Source of the DNA: JAZDCZ01 sp046757925
GTDB lineage: Bacteria > Gemmatimonadota > Gemmatimonadetes > Gemmatimonadales > GWC2-71-9
DNA length: 64,000 nucleotides
Direction: 5' to 3'
Assembly: GCA_046757925.1 (NCBI GenBank)
Contig: JBHHZE010000013.1
Coordinates: forward strand, 1-64,000
Part shown: in pieces, positions 43,772 through 52,114 of the stretch
Layout: every line of letters starts with the position of its first letter
Position numbering within the stretch: the stretch's first letter is position 1
The notes under the pieces: generated by a model
The model's input: only the letters and a program-made list of their open reading frames with translations
Told to the model about the DNA's origin: nothing
The model's database searches: none
Program-made: the position numbers and the translations under genes

Positions 43772-45514
43772 ATGGAACAGTCACTACGGCACTTCATCGA
43801 CACCTTCTACAGCGCTGTGTGGGACACCGGAATTCCGGTAGGCGAAGAGAAGATTCCTTTTGTGGTGATGGCGCTGGTCGGCGTCGGGATTTTCTTGACG
43901 CTCCGGCTCGGCTTCGTCCAAATACGCCGCCTGGGACACGGATTCGCTGTCACTTCCGGCAAGTACGACGACCCGAGCGAGCCCGGCGACGTATCGCACT
44001 TCCAGGCTCTGACCACCGCTCTCTCGGCCACAGTGGGTATCGGCAATATTGCCGGGGTGGCCATTGCGCTTCACTGGGGCGGTCCGGGAGCGCTGTTCTG
44101 GATGTGGGTGACCGCAGCGCTTGGCATGGCCACCAAATTCACCGAGGTGACCTTGGCACAGCGTTACCGCAACGTCGAAAAACTCGACGCCGACGCTCAC
44201 AAGTGGGAAGGGTCGGTTTCCGGCGGGCCGATGTACTACATCGAGCGGGGGCTAGGACGCAACTGGAAACCTCTTGCAGTCGCGTTCGCCGCGATACTCG
44301 GCATGACAGCGTTCTTCACGGGGAATGCGATTCAAGCCAACACGGTGGCCGACACCATGAGCACCACGTTCGGAGTTCCGGCATGGGTTACCGGGCTCAT
44401 TACCTCGGGGGTCGTTGCGACGGTGATCCTGGGAGGGATCAGCCGCATCGGTAAAGTCACCGGTGTGCTGGCGCCACTCATGGCGGCGATCTATGTGACG
44501 GGCGCAGGCCTCATCATTCTGCTGAACATCGAGCATCTATTACCGACGTTCATGCTGATCTTCCGCGAAGCGTTCAATCCGACTGCCGGTGTGGCCGGCA
44601 CAGGGGTCGGAGCCGTGCTAGTCACGATGATGTGGGGCGTGAAGCGTGGGCTCTTCTCCAACGAGGCCGGCCAGGGCTCGGCGCCCATAGCGCACGCCGC
44701 GGCTAAGACCGACGAGCCGGTCTCGGAGGGCGTGGTAGCTCTAATCGAGCCATTCATCGACACAATCGTGATCGTGACGATGACCGCTCTCGTAATAATC
44801 ATCACCGGAGTCTGGAACCAACGGATCCCGACAGAGATTACGCTAGCCGGCGGCGACCTCTCATATGTGACGTACACCGACGGCGGGAGACGGGAGAATG
44901 CAACAGCACCTGCCGAACTTCGGTTTGAAGACGGTAGGCCGGTTGACACTACGCCGGGTGCTGTACAACTCGCCTGGCATGAGGTGGCAGTAGAGCGACT
45001 CTACACTGACACGAACCAGACCGTTCCGTTCACCGGAGTGGTCCATCCAACTCAAGGCAATGCGCAATCTGACGACGGCACTACGTATCCGTCGCTCTAC
45101 GGTGACGCCGCAGAGAACGGCGCGCCGCTCACGGTGTTGGGCTTCCAACGCGGCCTTGGCGATTGGGCACAGTACATCGTCGTGATCAGCGTGCTGCTCT
45201 TCGCCATCTCGACCGCCATCTCGTGGAGCTATTACGGAGACCGCTGCGCCAGATACCTCTTTGGCCCCAAGGCGGTGTTGCCGTACAAGGTAGTATACGT
45301 GCTGATGCACTTTATCGGCGCCGTACTCGCACTGTCCGTCATTTGGGATATGGGCGATGTATTCCTGGGAATCGTAATTCTACCGAACTTGTTGGCGCTC
45401 GTACTGCTGTCGCCCAAAGTGGCCGAGATGAGTAGGAGTTACTTCGAGCGCAAACCGTGGTTCGAGAACGCAGAGGTGCACCGGCGCCTCAAGGCGGAGC
45501 GCAAGTTACGCTAG
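43772..45514 (+). CDS. Sodium:alanine/glycine symporter (AGCS family) with large extracytoplasmic insert
   Basis: This is a 580-residue membrane protein from ATG 43772. AGCS hallmarks are present: QALTTALSATVGIGNIAGVA, GGPGALFWMWVTAALGMATKF, GGPMYYIERGLG and KRGLFSNEAGQGSAPIAHAAAKT. Between two late membrane helices (about residues 351-457) lies a soluble insert of about 105 residues with Asp/Glu/Thr-rich strands, which most family members lack. Transport of alanine or glycine with Na+ is the family role. It is followed by a 91-nt gap to convergent guaB. Confidence 0.92.
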   Translation: MEQSLRHFIDTFYSAVWDTGIPVGEEKIPFVVMALVGVGIFLTLRLGFVQIRRLGHGFAVTSGKYDDPSEPGDVSHFQALTTALSATVGIGNIAGVAIALHWGGPGALFWMWVTAALGMATKFTEVTLAQRYRNVEKLDADAHKWEGSVSGGPMYYIERGLGRNWKPLAVAFAAILGMTAFFTGNAIQANTVADTMSTTFGVPAWVTGLITSGVVATVILGGISRIGKVTGVLAPLMAAIYVTGAGLIILLNIEHLLPTFMLIFREAFNPTAGVAGTGVGAVLVTMMWGVKRGLFSNEAGQGSAPIAHAAAKTDEPVSEGVVALIEPFIDTIVIVTMTALVIIITGVWNQRIPTEITLAGGDLSYVTYTDGGRRENATAPAELRFEDGRPVDTTPGAVQLAWHEVAVERLYTDTNQTVPFTGVVHPTQGNAQSDDGTTYPSLYGDAAENGAPLTVLGFQRGLGDWAQYIVVISVLLFAISTAISWSYYGDRCARYLFGPKAVLPYKVVYVLMHFIGAVLALSVIWDMGDVFLGIVILPNLLALVLLSPKVAEMSRSYFERKPWFENAEVHRRLKAERKLR

Positions 45515-45605
45515 CGTTACCGTAGCCCAATTTTTCGCCGGCGCAGCATGCCGGTGGTGTCCCGACGCGCGCCTTGGTGGGTGGTATCTCCACTTGGGCT
45601 GAAGT

Positions 45606-47063
45606 TTATAGGCTGTAGTTCGGGGACTCGCGTGTGATCACCACGTCGTGCGGGTGAGACTCACGCTGACCGGCGGGAGTGACCTGGACGAACTCCGTAT
45701 CACACCGGAGTTGGTCCAGCGTGGCGGCCCCGCAGTAACCCATACCGCTTCTGATGCCGCCTACGATCTGATAGATCACGTCTGCGACCGGCCCCCGGTA
45801 GGGGACTCGACCCTCGATGCCCTCGGGGACGAGCTTGCGCAAGGACAAGTCACTTTCCTGAAAATACCGGTCCGCCGACCCGTCTTGCATAGCAGACAGC
45901 GACCCCATACCGCGCACGGTCTTGAAGCGGCGCCCCTCGAGCAAGAAACTTTCACCGGGACTCTCTTCGGTACCCGCCAACATCGATCCCAGCATCACTG
46001 AGGACGCACCTGCCGCCAGCGCCTTGACAGCATCGCCCGAGTATTTCACACCGCCATCTGCGATGACCGGAACGTCACCGGCTCCGCGCACCGCTTCGAG
46101 AACGGCTGTTATCTGTGGCATGCCTACGCCGGTAACCACACGCGTCGTACAGATGGACCCTGGACCTATACCGACTTTTACACCATCGACTCCGCGCTCG
46201 ACCAGTGCAATCGCGCCATCGTAGGTTGCTACATTGCCGCCGATGATCTGAGCTTCTGGAAAAGCCGCACGAATGACTTCGATGGTCCGCAGTACGCCCT
46301 CCGAGTGGCCATGCGCCGAGTCTACGACGACCGCATCGGCCCCAGCCGCTAGAAGTGCCGCCGCACGGGCACGTGCGTCATCTCCGACGCCTACAGCGGC
46401 GGCAACACGTAAGCGGCCGTGTTCATCTTTGTTGGCATGGGGGTGATGGCGCCGTTTGAATATGTCTTTGACGGTAATGAGGCCCTTCAGCACGCCTTGT
46501 TGGTTAACGACGGGAAGTTTCTCGATGCGGTGCTCGCCAAGTAACCGCTCCGCTTCATCGAGGGTCGTGCCTTCCGGTGCCGTGACGAGGTTGTCCTTGG
46601 TCATGACCTCGTTGATGGGACGGTCCATCTTGCGTTCGAACTGCAGGTCGCGGTTGGTGATGATGCCGATCAGGTGCCCCCTATCGTCCACGATAGGAAC
46701 TCCCGATATCTTGAATCGCGCCATGAGGGCGGACGCTTCACGCAATGGGCGATCGGGACCGAGCGTTATCGGGTCCAAGATCATGCCACTCTCGGAACGT
46801 TTTACGCGATCGACCTCCGCCGCCTGTCGATCGATTGTCATATTCTTGTGAATGACCCCGATCCCACCTTCACGTGCTATCGCGATCGCCATTGCGGCTT
46901 CCGTAACCGTATCCATGGCAGCTGACACTAGGGGGATGTTCAGCTCGACATTTCGCGTCAGCCGGCCGACAACGTTCACCTCTTTGGGATGCACGGTGGA
47001 GTGGCGCGGTACAAGCAGTACGTCATCGAAGGTCAGAGCATGTCCGGCACGCATCCTCGTCAT
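45606..47063 (-). CDS. guaB: Inosine-5'-monophosphate dehydrogenase
   Basis: This is a 485-residue protein from ATG 47063; a TTG at 47081 would add 6 residues. A TIM-barrel catalytic core is interrupted by two CBS domains (about 95-215). The active-site loop is GPGSICTTRVVTGVG with the catalytic Cys, followed by the flap with GMGSLSAM, and RVPYRGPV. It oxidises IMP to XMP, the first step towards GMP. AGHALTFDDVLLVP at the N-terminus is the usual GuaB start. A hairpin plus T-run terminator lies just upstream of it. Confidence 0.97.
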   Translation of the reverse strand: MTRMRAGHALTFDDVLLVPRHSTVHPKEVNVVGRLTRNVELNIPLVSAAMDTVTEAAMAIAIAREGGIGVIHKNMTIDRQAAEVDRVKRSESGMILDPITLGPDRPLREASALMARFKISGVPIVDDRGHLIGIITNRDLQFERKMDRPINEVMTKDNLVTAPEGTTLDEAERLLGEHRIEKLPVVNQQGVLKGLITVKDIFKRRHHPHANKDEHGRLRVAAAVGVGDDARARAAALLAAGADAVVVDSAHGHSEGVLRTIEVIRAAFPEAQIIGGNVATYDGAIALVERGVDGVKVGIGPGSICTTRVVTGVGMPQITAVLEAVRGAGDVPVIADGGVKYSGDAVKALAAGASSVMLGSMLAGTEESPGESFLLEGRRFKTVRGMGSLSAMQDGSADRYFQESDLSLRKLVPEGIEGRVPYRGPVADVIYQIVGGIRSGMGYCGAATLDQLRCDTEFVQVTPAGQRESHPHDVVITRESPNYSL

Positions 47064-47079
47064 ACTACCGCCCGTACGC

Positions 47080-47112
47080 AAAAACCCGCCTGGCGTAGTG
47101 CACCGAGCGGGT
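47080..47112 (-). terminator. Intrinsic terminator between the SH3/small-protein operon and guaB
   Basis: On the minus strand ACCCGC (47112-47107) pairs with GCGGGT (47089-47084) and is followed by TTTTT at 47084-47080. It would end transcripts of the 48581-47170 operon before guaB, so guaB needs its own promoter within or just after it, or escapes by readthrough. Confidence 0.7.
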
Positions 47113-47169
47113 CAGATTGAGGTGTTTTGAGCTATCCATAGCTGAACGTACTCGCCCACCGTGGAAGGG

Positions 47170-47547
47170 TCAAGTTGAGGGGGGAGTCGCCGTCTGCTCC
47201 TGGGGTTCTTCCTTCTCGTCCTCGTCCGTAGAAGGAGCGGACTCCTTCGCCGATTCCCGATCGGCGCCGCTGGATTCGGTAGTTCCCTGAAACCCTTCGA
47301 CCACCGCCCGCCCCGCAGCGGCAACCCCACGCACGACACTCTCTGCTGTGTCTATTACCTGACTCGGCCCCTTGACACCCAGACTTCCCTCAATGTTCTC
47401 GGCTATGCGTTCGAGAGTCGTACGTTCTCTGCTGCTCTTGTTATACTTCGACTGTAGGAACTCCACGTAATCGAGCAACTGTCTGCCGACTTCATCCGAC
47501 AGCACCTCTAACTTTCCGGCGATCTTCGCAGCAAGTTTTTCGTCCAT
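47170..47547 (-). CDS. Small DUF2281-like protein with acidic C-terminal tail
   Basis: From ATG 47547 the protein has 125 residues; the longer frame to 47820 is a shadow of the SH3 gene. Residues 1-35 (KLEVLSDEVGRQLLDYVEFLQSKY) are like the short DUF2281 module. A middle helix (IDTAESVVRGVAAAGRAVVEGF) and a disordered Glu/Ser/Pro/Thr-rich tail follow. Function is unknown. It starts 8 nt after the upstream SH3-domain gene and ends before the terminator at 47112. Confidence 0.7.
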   Translation of the reverse strand: MDEKLAAKIAGKLEVLSDEVGRQLLDYVEFLQSKYNKSSRERTTLERIAENIEGSLGVKGPSQVIDTAESVVRGVAAAGRAVVEGFQGTTESSGADRESAKESAPSTDEDEKEEPQEQTATPPST

Positions 47548-47555
47548 CGTTCGCC

Positions 47556-48581
47556 TCAATGTTTTCTGAGAGAAAAATCCAACAACTCTATAACGGGATT
47601 GCCCAGATACCTGGACCGTGCGGTTTTGACGCGTCCGAGCACGACCAACTGGGAGAGCGGGACCAGTTGTTCGACCTTCTCTCGCTGGGCGGCAGACAGT
47701 ATGACGTAGACGAACCCGGCCTCGGGTAGCGGGCCACGCGCGAGCATATAATGCTCGCCTGCCGGGATTTCCACCCGAAGCGCGTCGGCCTCTTGAACAG
47801 CTAGGTACTGCAACGTCCACTGCAACACCTTACCCTCGTACTCTGCCGCGGCAGCCCGAACCTCGGCTCCGCTGACACCAACCAGCACACCGGCCGCCTG
47901 CGGTTTCAGATCCGATTCGCGCACCCACCCCTCGATCTGAACGCGAACCCATTCCCCCGACCTAGTCAGGATCCTCACAGGGGTGTCTTCCCCCAGGGTA
48001 GCGGTTGCATCGCCGTCCGGCACCGCGAGCAGAGGAGAGGAGTGTGCCACCATCGCACGTTCCAAGCTTGGCTGCGAGCCGCTACTGGCTCCCTGCAACG
48101 CGCGGGGCGAAGTCACGATCTTGTCAGCAGGTCGCAGAGACTCAGACCACATCCAGCCTGAACGGCGAACCTGAATCCACCGCCCGTTGCGATCGACCCG
48201 CGTAAACAAGGAGCCCTCAGACAACCGGGCTACGATCTTGCCGCTGGGACCACTCCGCAGGTTTTCTCCACCGCGCGCATTCACACGTAAATCGAACTCC
48301 CCCTGATCGATGGAACTCAATGACTGCGCCCAAACCCATCCGCTCAAAGTCACCGGCGTCCACTCGCCACCGGCTTGGCTGCCGGTCAATCGGGTACCCG
48401 CGGAGACTTTGGCCAAGATGGGTGCCGACACCGACGCCGATCTGCGGAAGTTCTCCGCACGCGTTACCGTGTACGTCACCTGCGCCGACAAACGGGGAGT
48501 ATCGACCGTAAGGCCGAAAACCGCAGCTGCAAGCCAGGCTGGTAGGAGTACAGTAAGCCGACTAGATTGCCACATTCTCAT
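47556..48581 (-). CDS. Exported protein with three SH3-like domains
   Basis: From ATG 48581 the protein has 341 residues (ATG 48575 also possible). A signal peptide with hydrophobic core LTVLLPAWLAAAVFGL ends near LSAQ. Three bacterial SH3 modules follow: AENFRRSASVSAPILAKVSAG, GENLRSGPSGKIVARLSEG, and SSPLLAVPDGDATATLGED, each closing with GEW/GRW and GWVW/GWVRESDL. A C-terminal domain of about 120 residues (GVSGAEVRAAAAEYEGKVLQW, PAGEHYMLARG) is not assigned. It is likely periplasmic and may bind peptidoglycan. It is divergent from the barrel gene, with 5' ends close together. Confidence 0.82.
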   Translation of the reverse strand: MRMWQSSRLTVLLPAWLAAAVFGLTVDTPRLSAQVTYTVTRAENFRRSASVSAPILAKVSAGTRLTGSQAGGEWTPVTLSGWVWAQSLSSIDQGEFDLRVNARGGENLRSGPSGKIVARLSEGSLFTRVDRNGRWIQVRRSGWMWSESLRPADKIVTSPRALQGASSGSQPSLERAMVAHSSPLLAVPDGDATATLGEDTPVRILTRSGEWVRVQIEGWVRESDLKPQAAGVLVGVSGAEVRAAAAEYEGKVLQWTLQYLAVQEADALRVEIPAGEHYMLARGPLPEAGFVYVILSAAQREKVEQLVPLSQLVVLGRVKTARSRYLGNPVIELLDFSLRKH

Positions 48582-48616
48582 CAACAATGCGAGGAGTCTA
48601 GGAGGACCGCACCCGG

Positions 48617-49354
48617 ATGTCAAACAGATGTTGTACCAGTGTGAAACAGATCATGATCCTGTTACTAGTGACTGGCACGGCCCTAGCGTTGCCCGGGTCG
48701 CTATCGGGACAGGTTGGGCACCCTCCGGAATCTTCCCCCTATAGACCCATACGCGCGCGGAAGACCTTATTCTTTACCGGTGGACGCTTTGCGGGTTCGG
48801 AGGGCAAAGTCGGTGTGGGCCCCACAGATGGCACTTTCCTCGGCGTGAAGTTCGGTTACCATCCGGGCGGTCCGGTAGAGTTCTTACTGGGGTTGGGGTC
48901 GATGAGTCTCGACCGCACAATCATAGATCCAACCCAGGGAGCCGCAAACCGCGCCGTGGGTAGCGTATCGCAGACTGTGAGGTTGTGGGACATAGGAGTC
49001 GTGCTGCGGCTGACCGGAAGAAAATCCTGGCACAGATTGGCGCCATACGTAGGTGGCACATTCGGAATTGCAAACGCCTCTGACGTCGCCGACACCGTGA
49101 GCGGCTTCGGATTCAAGACCCAGTTTCACTATGGACCTCAAGCCGGGTTCCTATGGATTCTCTCCGACAAGACGAGCCTCAGGTTCGAGGCCAGAGATGT
49201 CCTTTGGAGGCTGAAGTATCCGCTTGTGTTCTTTCAGTCGCCGGCAAATGCGCCCAACGAACCACCTCTTTTGAACCAGAACCTAGACAGGAGAACGCAG
49301 TGGGTACACCATGCCCTGCTCACGATCTCATTCGGGTACGCTCTGGGGTTCTGA
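48617..49354 (+). CDS. Small outer-membrane beta-barrel protein
   Basis: This is a 245-residue protein. A signal peptide (about 1-32, ALPGSLSGQ) is followed by alternating strands typical of an 8-stranded OmpA/OmpW-like barrel: KTLFFTGGRFAGSEGKVGVG, PVEFLLGLGSMSLD, LAPYVGGTFGIANAS, YGPQAGFLWILS, and TSLRFEARDVLWRL. The final strand ends in Phe (TISFGYALGF), as required for BAM recognition. Ligand and function are unknown. Its stop lies 3 nt before the tungstate permease start, suggesting co-transcription. Confidence 0.8.
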   Translation: MSNRCCTSVKQIMILLLVTGTALALPGSLSGQVGHPPESSPYRPIRARKTLFFTGGRFAGSEGKVGVGPTDGTFLGVKFGYHPGGPVEFLLGLGSMSLDRTIIDPTQGAANRAVGSVSQTVRLWDIGVVLRLTGRKSWHRLAPYVGGTFGIANASDVADTVSGFGFKTQFHYGPQAGFLWILSDKTSLRFEARDVLWRLKYPLVFFQSPANAPNEPPLLNQNLDRRTQWVHHALLTISFGYALGF

Positions 49355-49357
49355 CGA

Positions 49358-50053
49358 TTGGACTTTTTTGCCGACGGATTGCGCCGTGGTGCAAGTCTCA
49401 TTCTTTCGGGCGATGCTGAAGTTTTTGGAATAACTCTCCTTTCACTCCGGATAGCATTGATTGCGGCGGTCCTCGCCAGTGCGATCGGCGTTCCCCTTGG
49501 GTTTCTGGTCGGCACAACCAAGTTCTCCGGACGTCGAATCGCCATCACCGTACTCAACACAATGTTGGCATTCCCAACGGTAGTGGTGGGCCTCGTCATC
49601 TGGGGGTTGCTGACACGCAGTGGGCCGCTGGGCTCGGCGGGACTCCTCTACACCTGGGGGGCGATCGTAATCGCCGAAGTGCTCTTGGCGATTCCCATTG
49701 CAGCTGCGCTCACGGCGGCAGCGGTACAGGGAATAGATCCTCGAGTAAGACGAACGGCGATGACACTGGGGGCTGGGTTCTTGGGCACTCAGGTGGCGGT
49801 CGCCCGGGAAGCCCGATTTGCCCTGCTGGCTGCCGTGGTCGTGTCGTTCGGACGTGTGCTGGCGGAGCTGGGCGCCGCAATGATCGTCGGTGGTAACATA
49901 CGATACCACACCCGGACCCTAACGACCGCGGTTGCACTCGCAACGTCTCAGGGCGATTTTGCGCTCGCCATGGGATTGGGCCTCGTCCTCCTAGGTCTGG
50001 CCTTTACAGTTAACGTTCTCTTGCAACTACTTCAGGGTCACGGTGATGCTTAG
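49358..50053 (+). CDS. tupB: Tungstate/molybdate-type ABC transporter permease (TupB-like)
   Basis: This is a 231-residue inner-membrane permease with five to six helices. The start is TTG (DFFADGLRRGASLILSGDAEVFGITLLSLRIAL). Residues matching TupB include FPTVVVGLVIWGLLTRSGPLG, and the EAA-type coupling loop RTAMTLGAGFLGTQVAVAREAR, then ELGAAMIVGGNI. It imports tungstate or molybdate with the ATPase encoded next, whose start overlaps its stop. The binding protein TupA is not in this cluster. Confidence 0.85.
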   Translation: MDFFADGLRRGASLILSGDAEVFGITLLSLRIALIAAVLASAIGVPLGFLVGTTKFSGRRIAITVLNTMLAFPTVVVGLVIWGLLTRSGPLGSAGLLYTWGAIVIAEVLLAIPIAAALTAAAVQGIDPRVRRTAMTLGAGFLGTQVAVAREARFALLAAVVVSFGRVLAELGAAMIVGGNIRYHTRTLTTAVALATSQGDFALAMGLGLVLLGLAFTVNVLLQLLQGHGDA

Positions 50054-51041
50054 CGCACACCATCTCGAGCACCACTATGGTGGCAGGACCGTGCTGGACA
50101 TCGACCGGTTCGAACTCCCAGCCGGTACCATCACCGCGCTTACGGGTGCCAACGGGTCGGGAAAGAGTACGCTGTTCCGAATCCTCGCTTTTCTCGAGCG
50201 CCCACTGATAGGCGCGATCTACCTCGAGGGGAAGCCAATTTCGACGGCAGGCGAGCGGCGGCGGGCGAGACAAGCTATAACACTGGTCGAGCAGCGTCCT
50301 TTCATGTTCAAGGGCACCGTCCTACAGAATATGGAGCGGGCCTTCCAACTACGGGGTGCTAGTGTTGCACGTGCTCGTGAATCGATATATTCGGCACTCG
50401 AGCGGTTGGGCGTGGCGGATCTAGCCCAACGTCGCGCGCGGTCGTTGAGTGACGGACAAGCTCAACGGGTCGCGATTGCCCGAGCCATCGCACTCAAACC
50501 GACGGTGCTCCTGCTGGATGAGCCTGCCTCCGCCGCCGACCGCGCCGCGTCCGCACAGCTTTTCAGGGTCCTGGGGGAGGAGATAGCACTCGGTACGGCA
50601 GTTTGCTTCACATCGCATCAACTCGAGGATGCGTTCCGTTGGTCGGAGCGACTGATCTCCCTCACCGATGGGCGGGCGGGCGATCTCACTCCCGAGAATC
50701 TTTTTCGGGCCACACTGCCGGAGGGCTCGGGCCTCCGCAGCGTTCAGGTGGGCGGTCTTCACCTCAAGATCGTAACCGACAAATCCGGGCCCGTAACCCT
50801 CGTCCTGCCGGCAGATGAAATCACAGTGAGTCGACACAAGCTGGAATCGAGCGCACGGAATCAGTTCGAGGGGCAGGTAACCCAGATTTCCGATAACGGT
50901 CGCGGGGGAGTATCCCTGCGTGTCGACGCCGGCGTAGACCTGGCAGTGCGGGTCACGCGAGAAGCGCTGAACGATCTGGATATCTCCCTGGGATCGCGTG
51001 TCGTATTGTCCATCAAGGCGACTGCCGTGCGCGTGGTCTGA
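50043..51041 (+). CDS. tupC: ABC transporter ATP-binding protein with TOBE-like domain (TupC-like)
   Basis: This is a 332-residue protein (GTG 50043 or ATG 50046). The ABC ATPase motifs are all present: Walker A GANGSGKST, Q-loop VEQRPFMF, signature LSDGQAQRVAIARAI, Walker B VLLLDEPA, and switch His in CFTSHQLED. The C-terminal region (about 255-330, GQVTQISDNGRGGVSLRV...) resembles a TOBE/Mop oxyanion-binding domain. It energises TupB, and the downstream mobA/moeA genes support molybdate or tungstate as cargo. Confidence 0.88.
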   Translation: MMLSAHHLEHHYGGRTVLDIDRFELPAGTITALTGANGSGKSTLFRILAFLERPLIGAIYLEGKPISTAGERRRARQAITLVEQRPFMFKGTVLQNMERAFQLRGASVARARESIYSALERLGVADLAQRRARSLSDGQAQRVAIARAIALKPTVLLLDEPASAADRAASAQLFRVLGEEIALGTAVCFTSHQLEDAFRWSERLISLTDGRAGDLTPENLFRATLPEGSGLRSVQVGGLHLKIVTDKSGPVTLVLPADEITVSRHKLESSARNQFEGQVTQISDNGRGGVSLRVDAGVDLAVRVTREALNDLDISLGSRVVLSIKATAVRVV

Positions 51042-51060
51042 TGCCTGCGTAGATTCCCAC

Positions 51061-51489
51061 ATGTCCAACGTGCTCCTAACCCGCGTCGTAAAGTTCTCTG
51101 CAGCTCATCGGTATTTTCGCCCGGACTGGTCGACCGACCGAAACCTGAAGGAGTTTGGAGCATGTGCCAGCGAGCATGGACACGGGCACTCGTACGAATG
51201 CAGAATCACGGTGTCAGGCTCACCTTCCGACGAAACATCGATGGTGGCCGACCTAGCCCACTTGGATGCAGCTATCCAACAGGAAGTCGTGCAGCGATTC
51301 GACCATCGCCACATCAACTACGACGTGCCGGAGTTCGCGTTTGGCAAGCAGATACCCACCGTTGAGGCCTTGGCAGTCTTCATCTGGAATAAGATGGTGG
51401 ATCGCATGCCACCGTCGGTCAAACTGGAGTGCGTTCGCATACAGGAAGAACCTTGTCTGTATGCCGAGTACCATGGAGCAGGCCCTTGA
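51061..51489 (+). CDS. 6-pyruvoyl-tetrahydropterin synthase / QueD homologue
   Basis: This is a 142-residue T-fold enzyme. Zinc ligands are His16 (FSAAHRY) and His39/His41 of HGHGH; the catalytic Cys35 is in CASEHGH (CxxxHGH). The Glu of IQEEPCLYAEY near the C-terminus anchors the pterin. Family members act on dihydroneopterin triphosphate (pterin or queuosine routes). Its place between a molybdate/tungstate transporter and mobA is unusual and may hint at pterin cofactor supply. The 63-nt longer frame starting at 50998 overlaps tupC and is not used. Confidence 0.88.
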   Translation: MSNVLLTRVVKFSAAHRYFRPDWSTDRNLKEFGACASEHGHGHSYECRITVSGSPSDETSMVADLAHLDAAIQQEVVQRFDHRHINYDVPEFAFGKQIPTVEALAVFIWNKMVDRMPPSVKLECVRIQEEPCLYAEYHGAGP

Positions 51490-51510
51490 CCGGAAACCGG
51501 AGGTAGATCT

Positions 51511-52113
51511 ATGCGTGGTGCTGTGCTGGCTGGAGGCACCGCAAGTCGCTTTGGCGGCATTCCGAAAGGACTCGAATCCGTTGGAGGCGAGCGGATACTA
51601 GACCGCGTAGTCCGATCGCTCCAGGATGCCACGGGCTCGGCGCCGCTGCTGGTCGCCAACGCGCCGGAAGCGGCAGAGTGGCGTCCAGACCTCGAGGTCG
51701 TGCCCGATGCAATACGCAATTGCGGGAGCCTTGGCGGGATCTATACCGCACTCACAGCCGGTGAGGGGCCGGTCCTCGTAGCAGCTTGGGACATGCCGTT
51801 CCTCACCTCAGATCTCTTGACCGCACTCATGGAGGCGTCAGCCGAATTCGATGCCTGCCTGCCCGCCGGCACTGGGGCAGCAGGTTTGGAGCCTTTGTGC
51901 GCAGTCTACGGACCGGCTTGCAAGGCCCCGATTCGAGAACGCCTCGCAGGAGAAGACTTCCGCGCATCCGGGTTCCTCGACGACGTCAACGCCGGGACAC
52001 TCGCACTGGAGAAGGTCTCGCAGCATGGAGACCCAAGCACATTGTTCTTCAACGTGAATACGACGGCTGACCTCGCCACCGCGCAAGAACTCTGGCGCAA
52101 CCAACAGGGTTAG
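51511..52113 (+). CDS. mobA: Molybdenum cofactor guanylyltransferase
   Basis: This is a 200-residue nucleotidyltransferase. The N-terminal signature reads RGAVLAGGTASRFGGIPKGLE, the GTP-binding loop of MobA. AAWDMPFLTSDLL with the metal-binding Asp and EPLCAVYG follow. It attaches GMP to Mo-molybdopterin to make the bis-MGD type cofactor. The motif is slightly diverged (RFGGIPK instead of RMGxDK). It is directly followed by moeA, 1 nt later. Confidence 0.9.
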   Translation: MRGAVLAGGTASRFGGIPKGLESVGGERILDRVVRSLQDATGSAPLLVANAPEAAEWRPDLEVVPDAIRNCGSLGGIYTALTAGEGPVLVAAWDMPFLTSDLLTALMEASAEFDACLPAGTGAAGLEPLCAVYGPACKAPIRERLAGEDFRASGFLDDVNAGTLALEKVSQHGDPSTLFFNVNTTADLATAQELWRNQQG

Positions 52114-52114
52114 G

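Noticed and set aside
45524..45600. AGCCCAA/TTGGGCT arms and a CCGGC hairpin as guaB terminator
   Set aside because: The arms are far apart and no T tract follows the hairpin on either strand.
47547..47820. N-terminal extension of the DUF2281-like gene
   Set aside because: It overlaps the SH3 gene in another frame and adds Arg/Pro-rich residues without homology; ATG 47547 is preferred.
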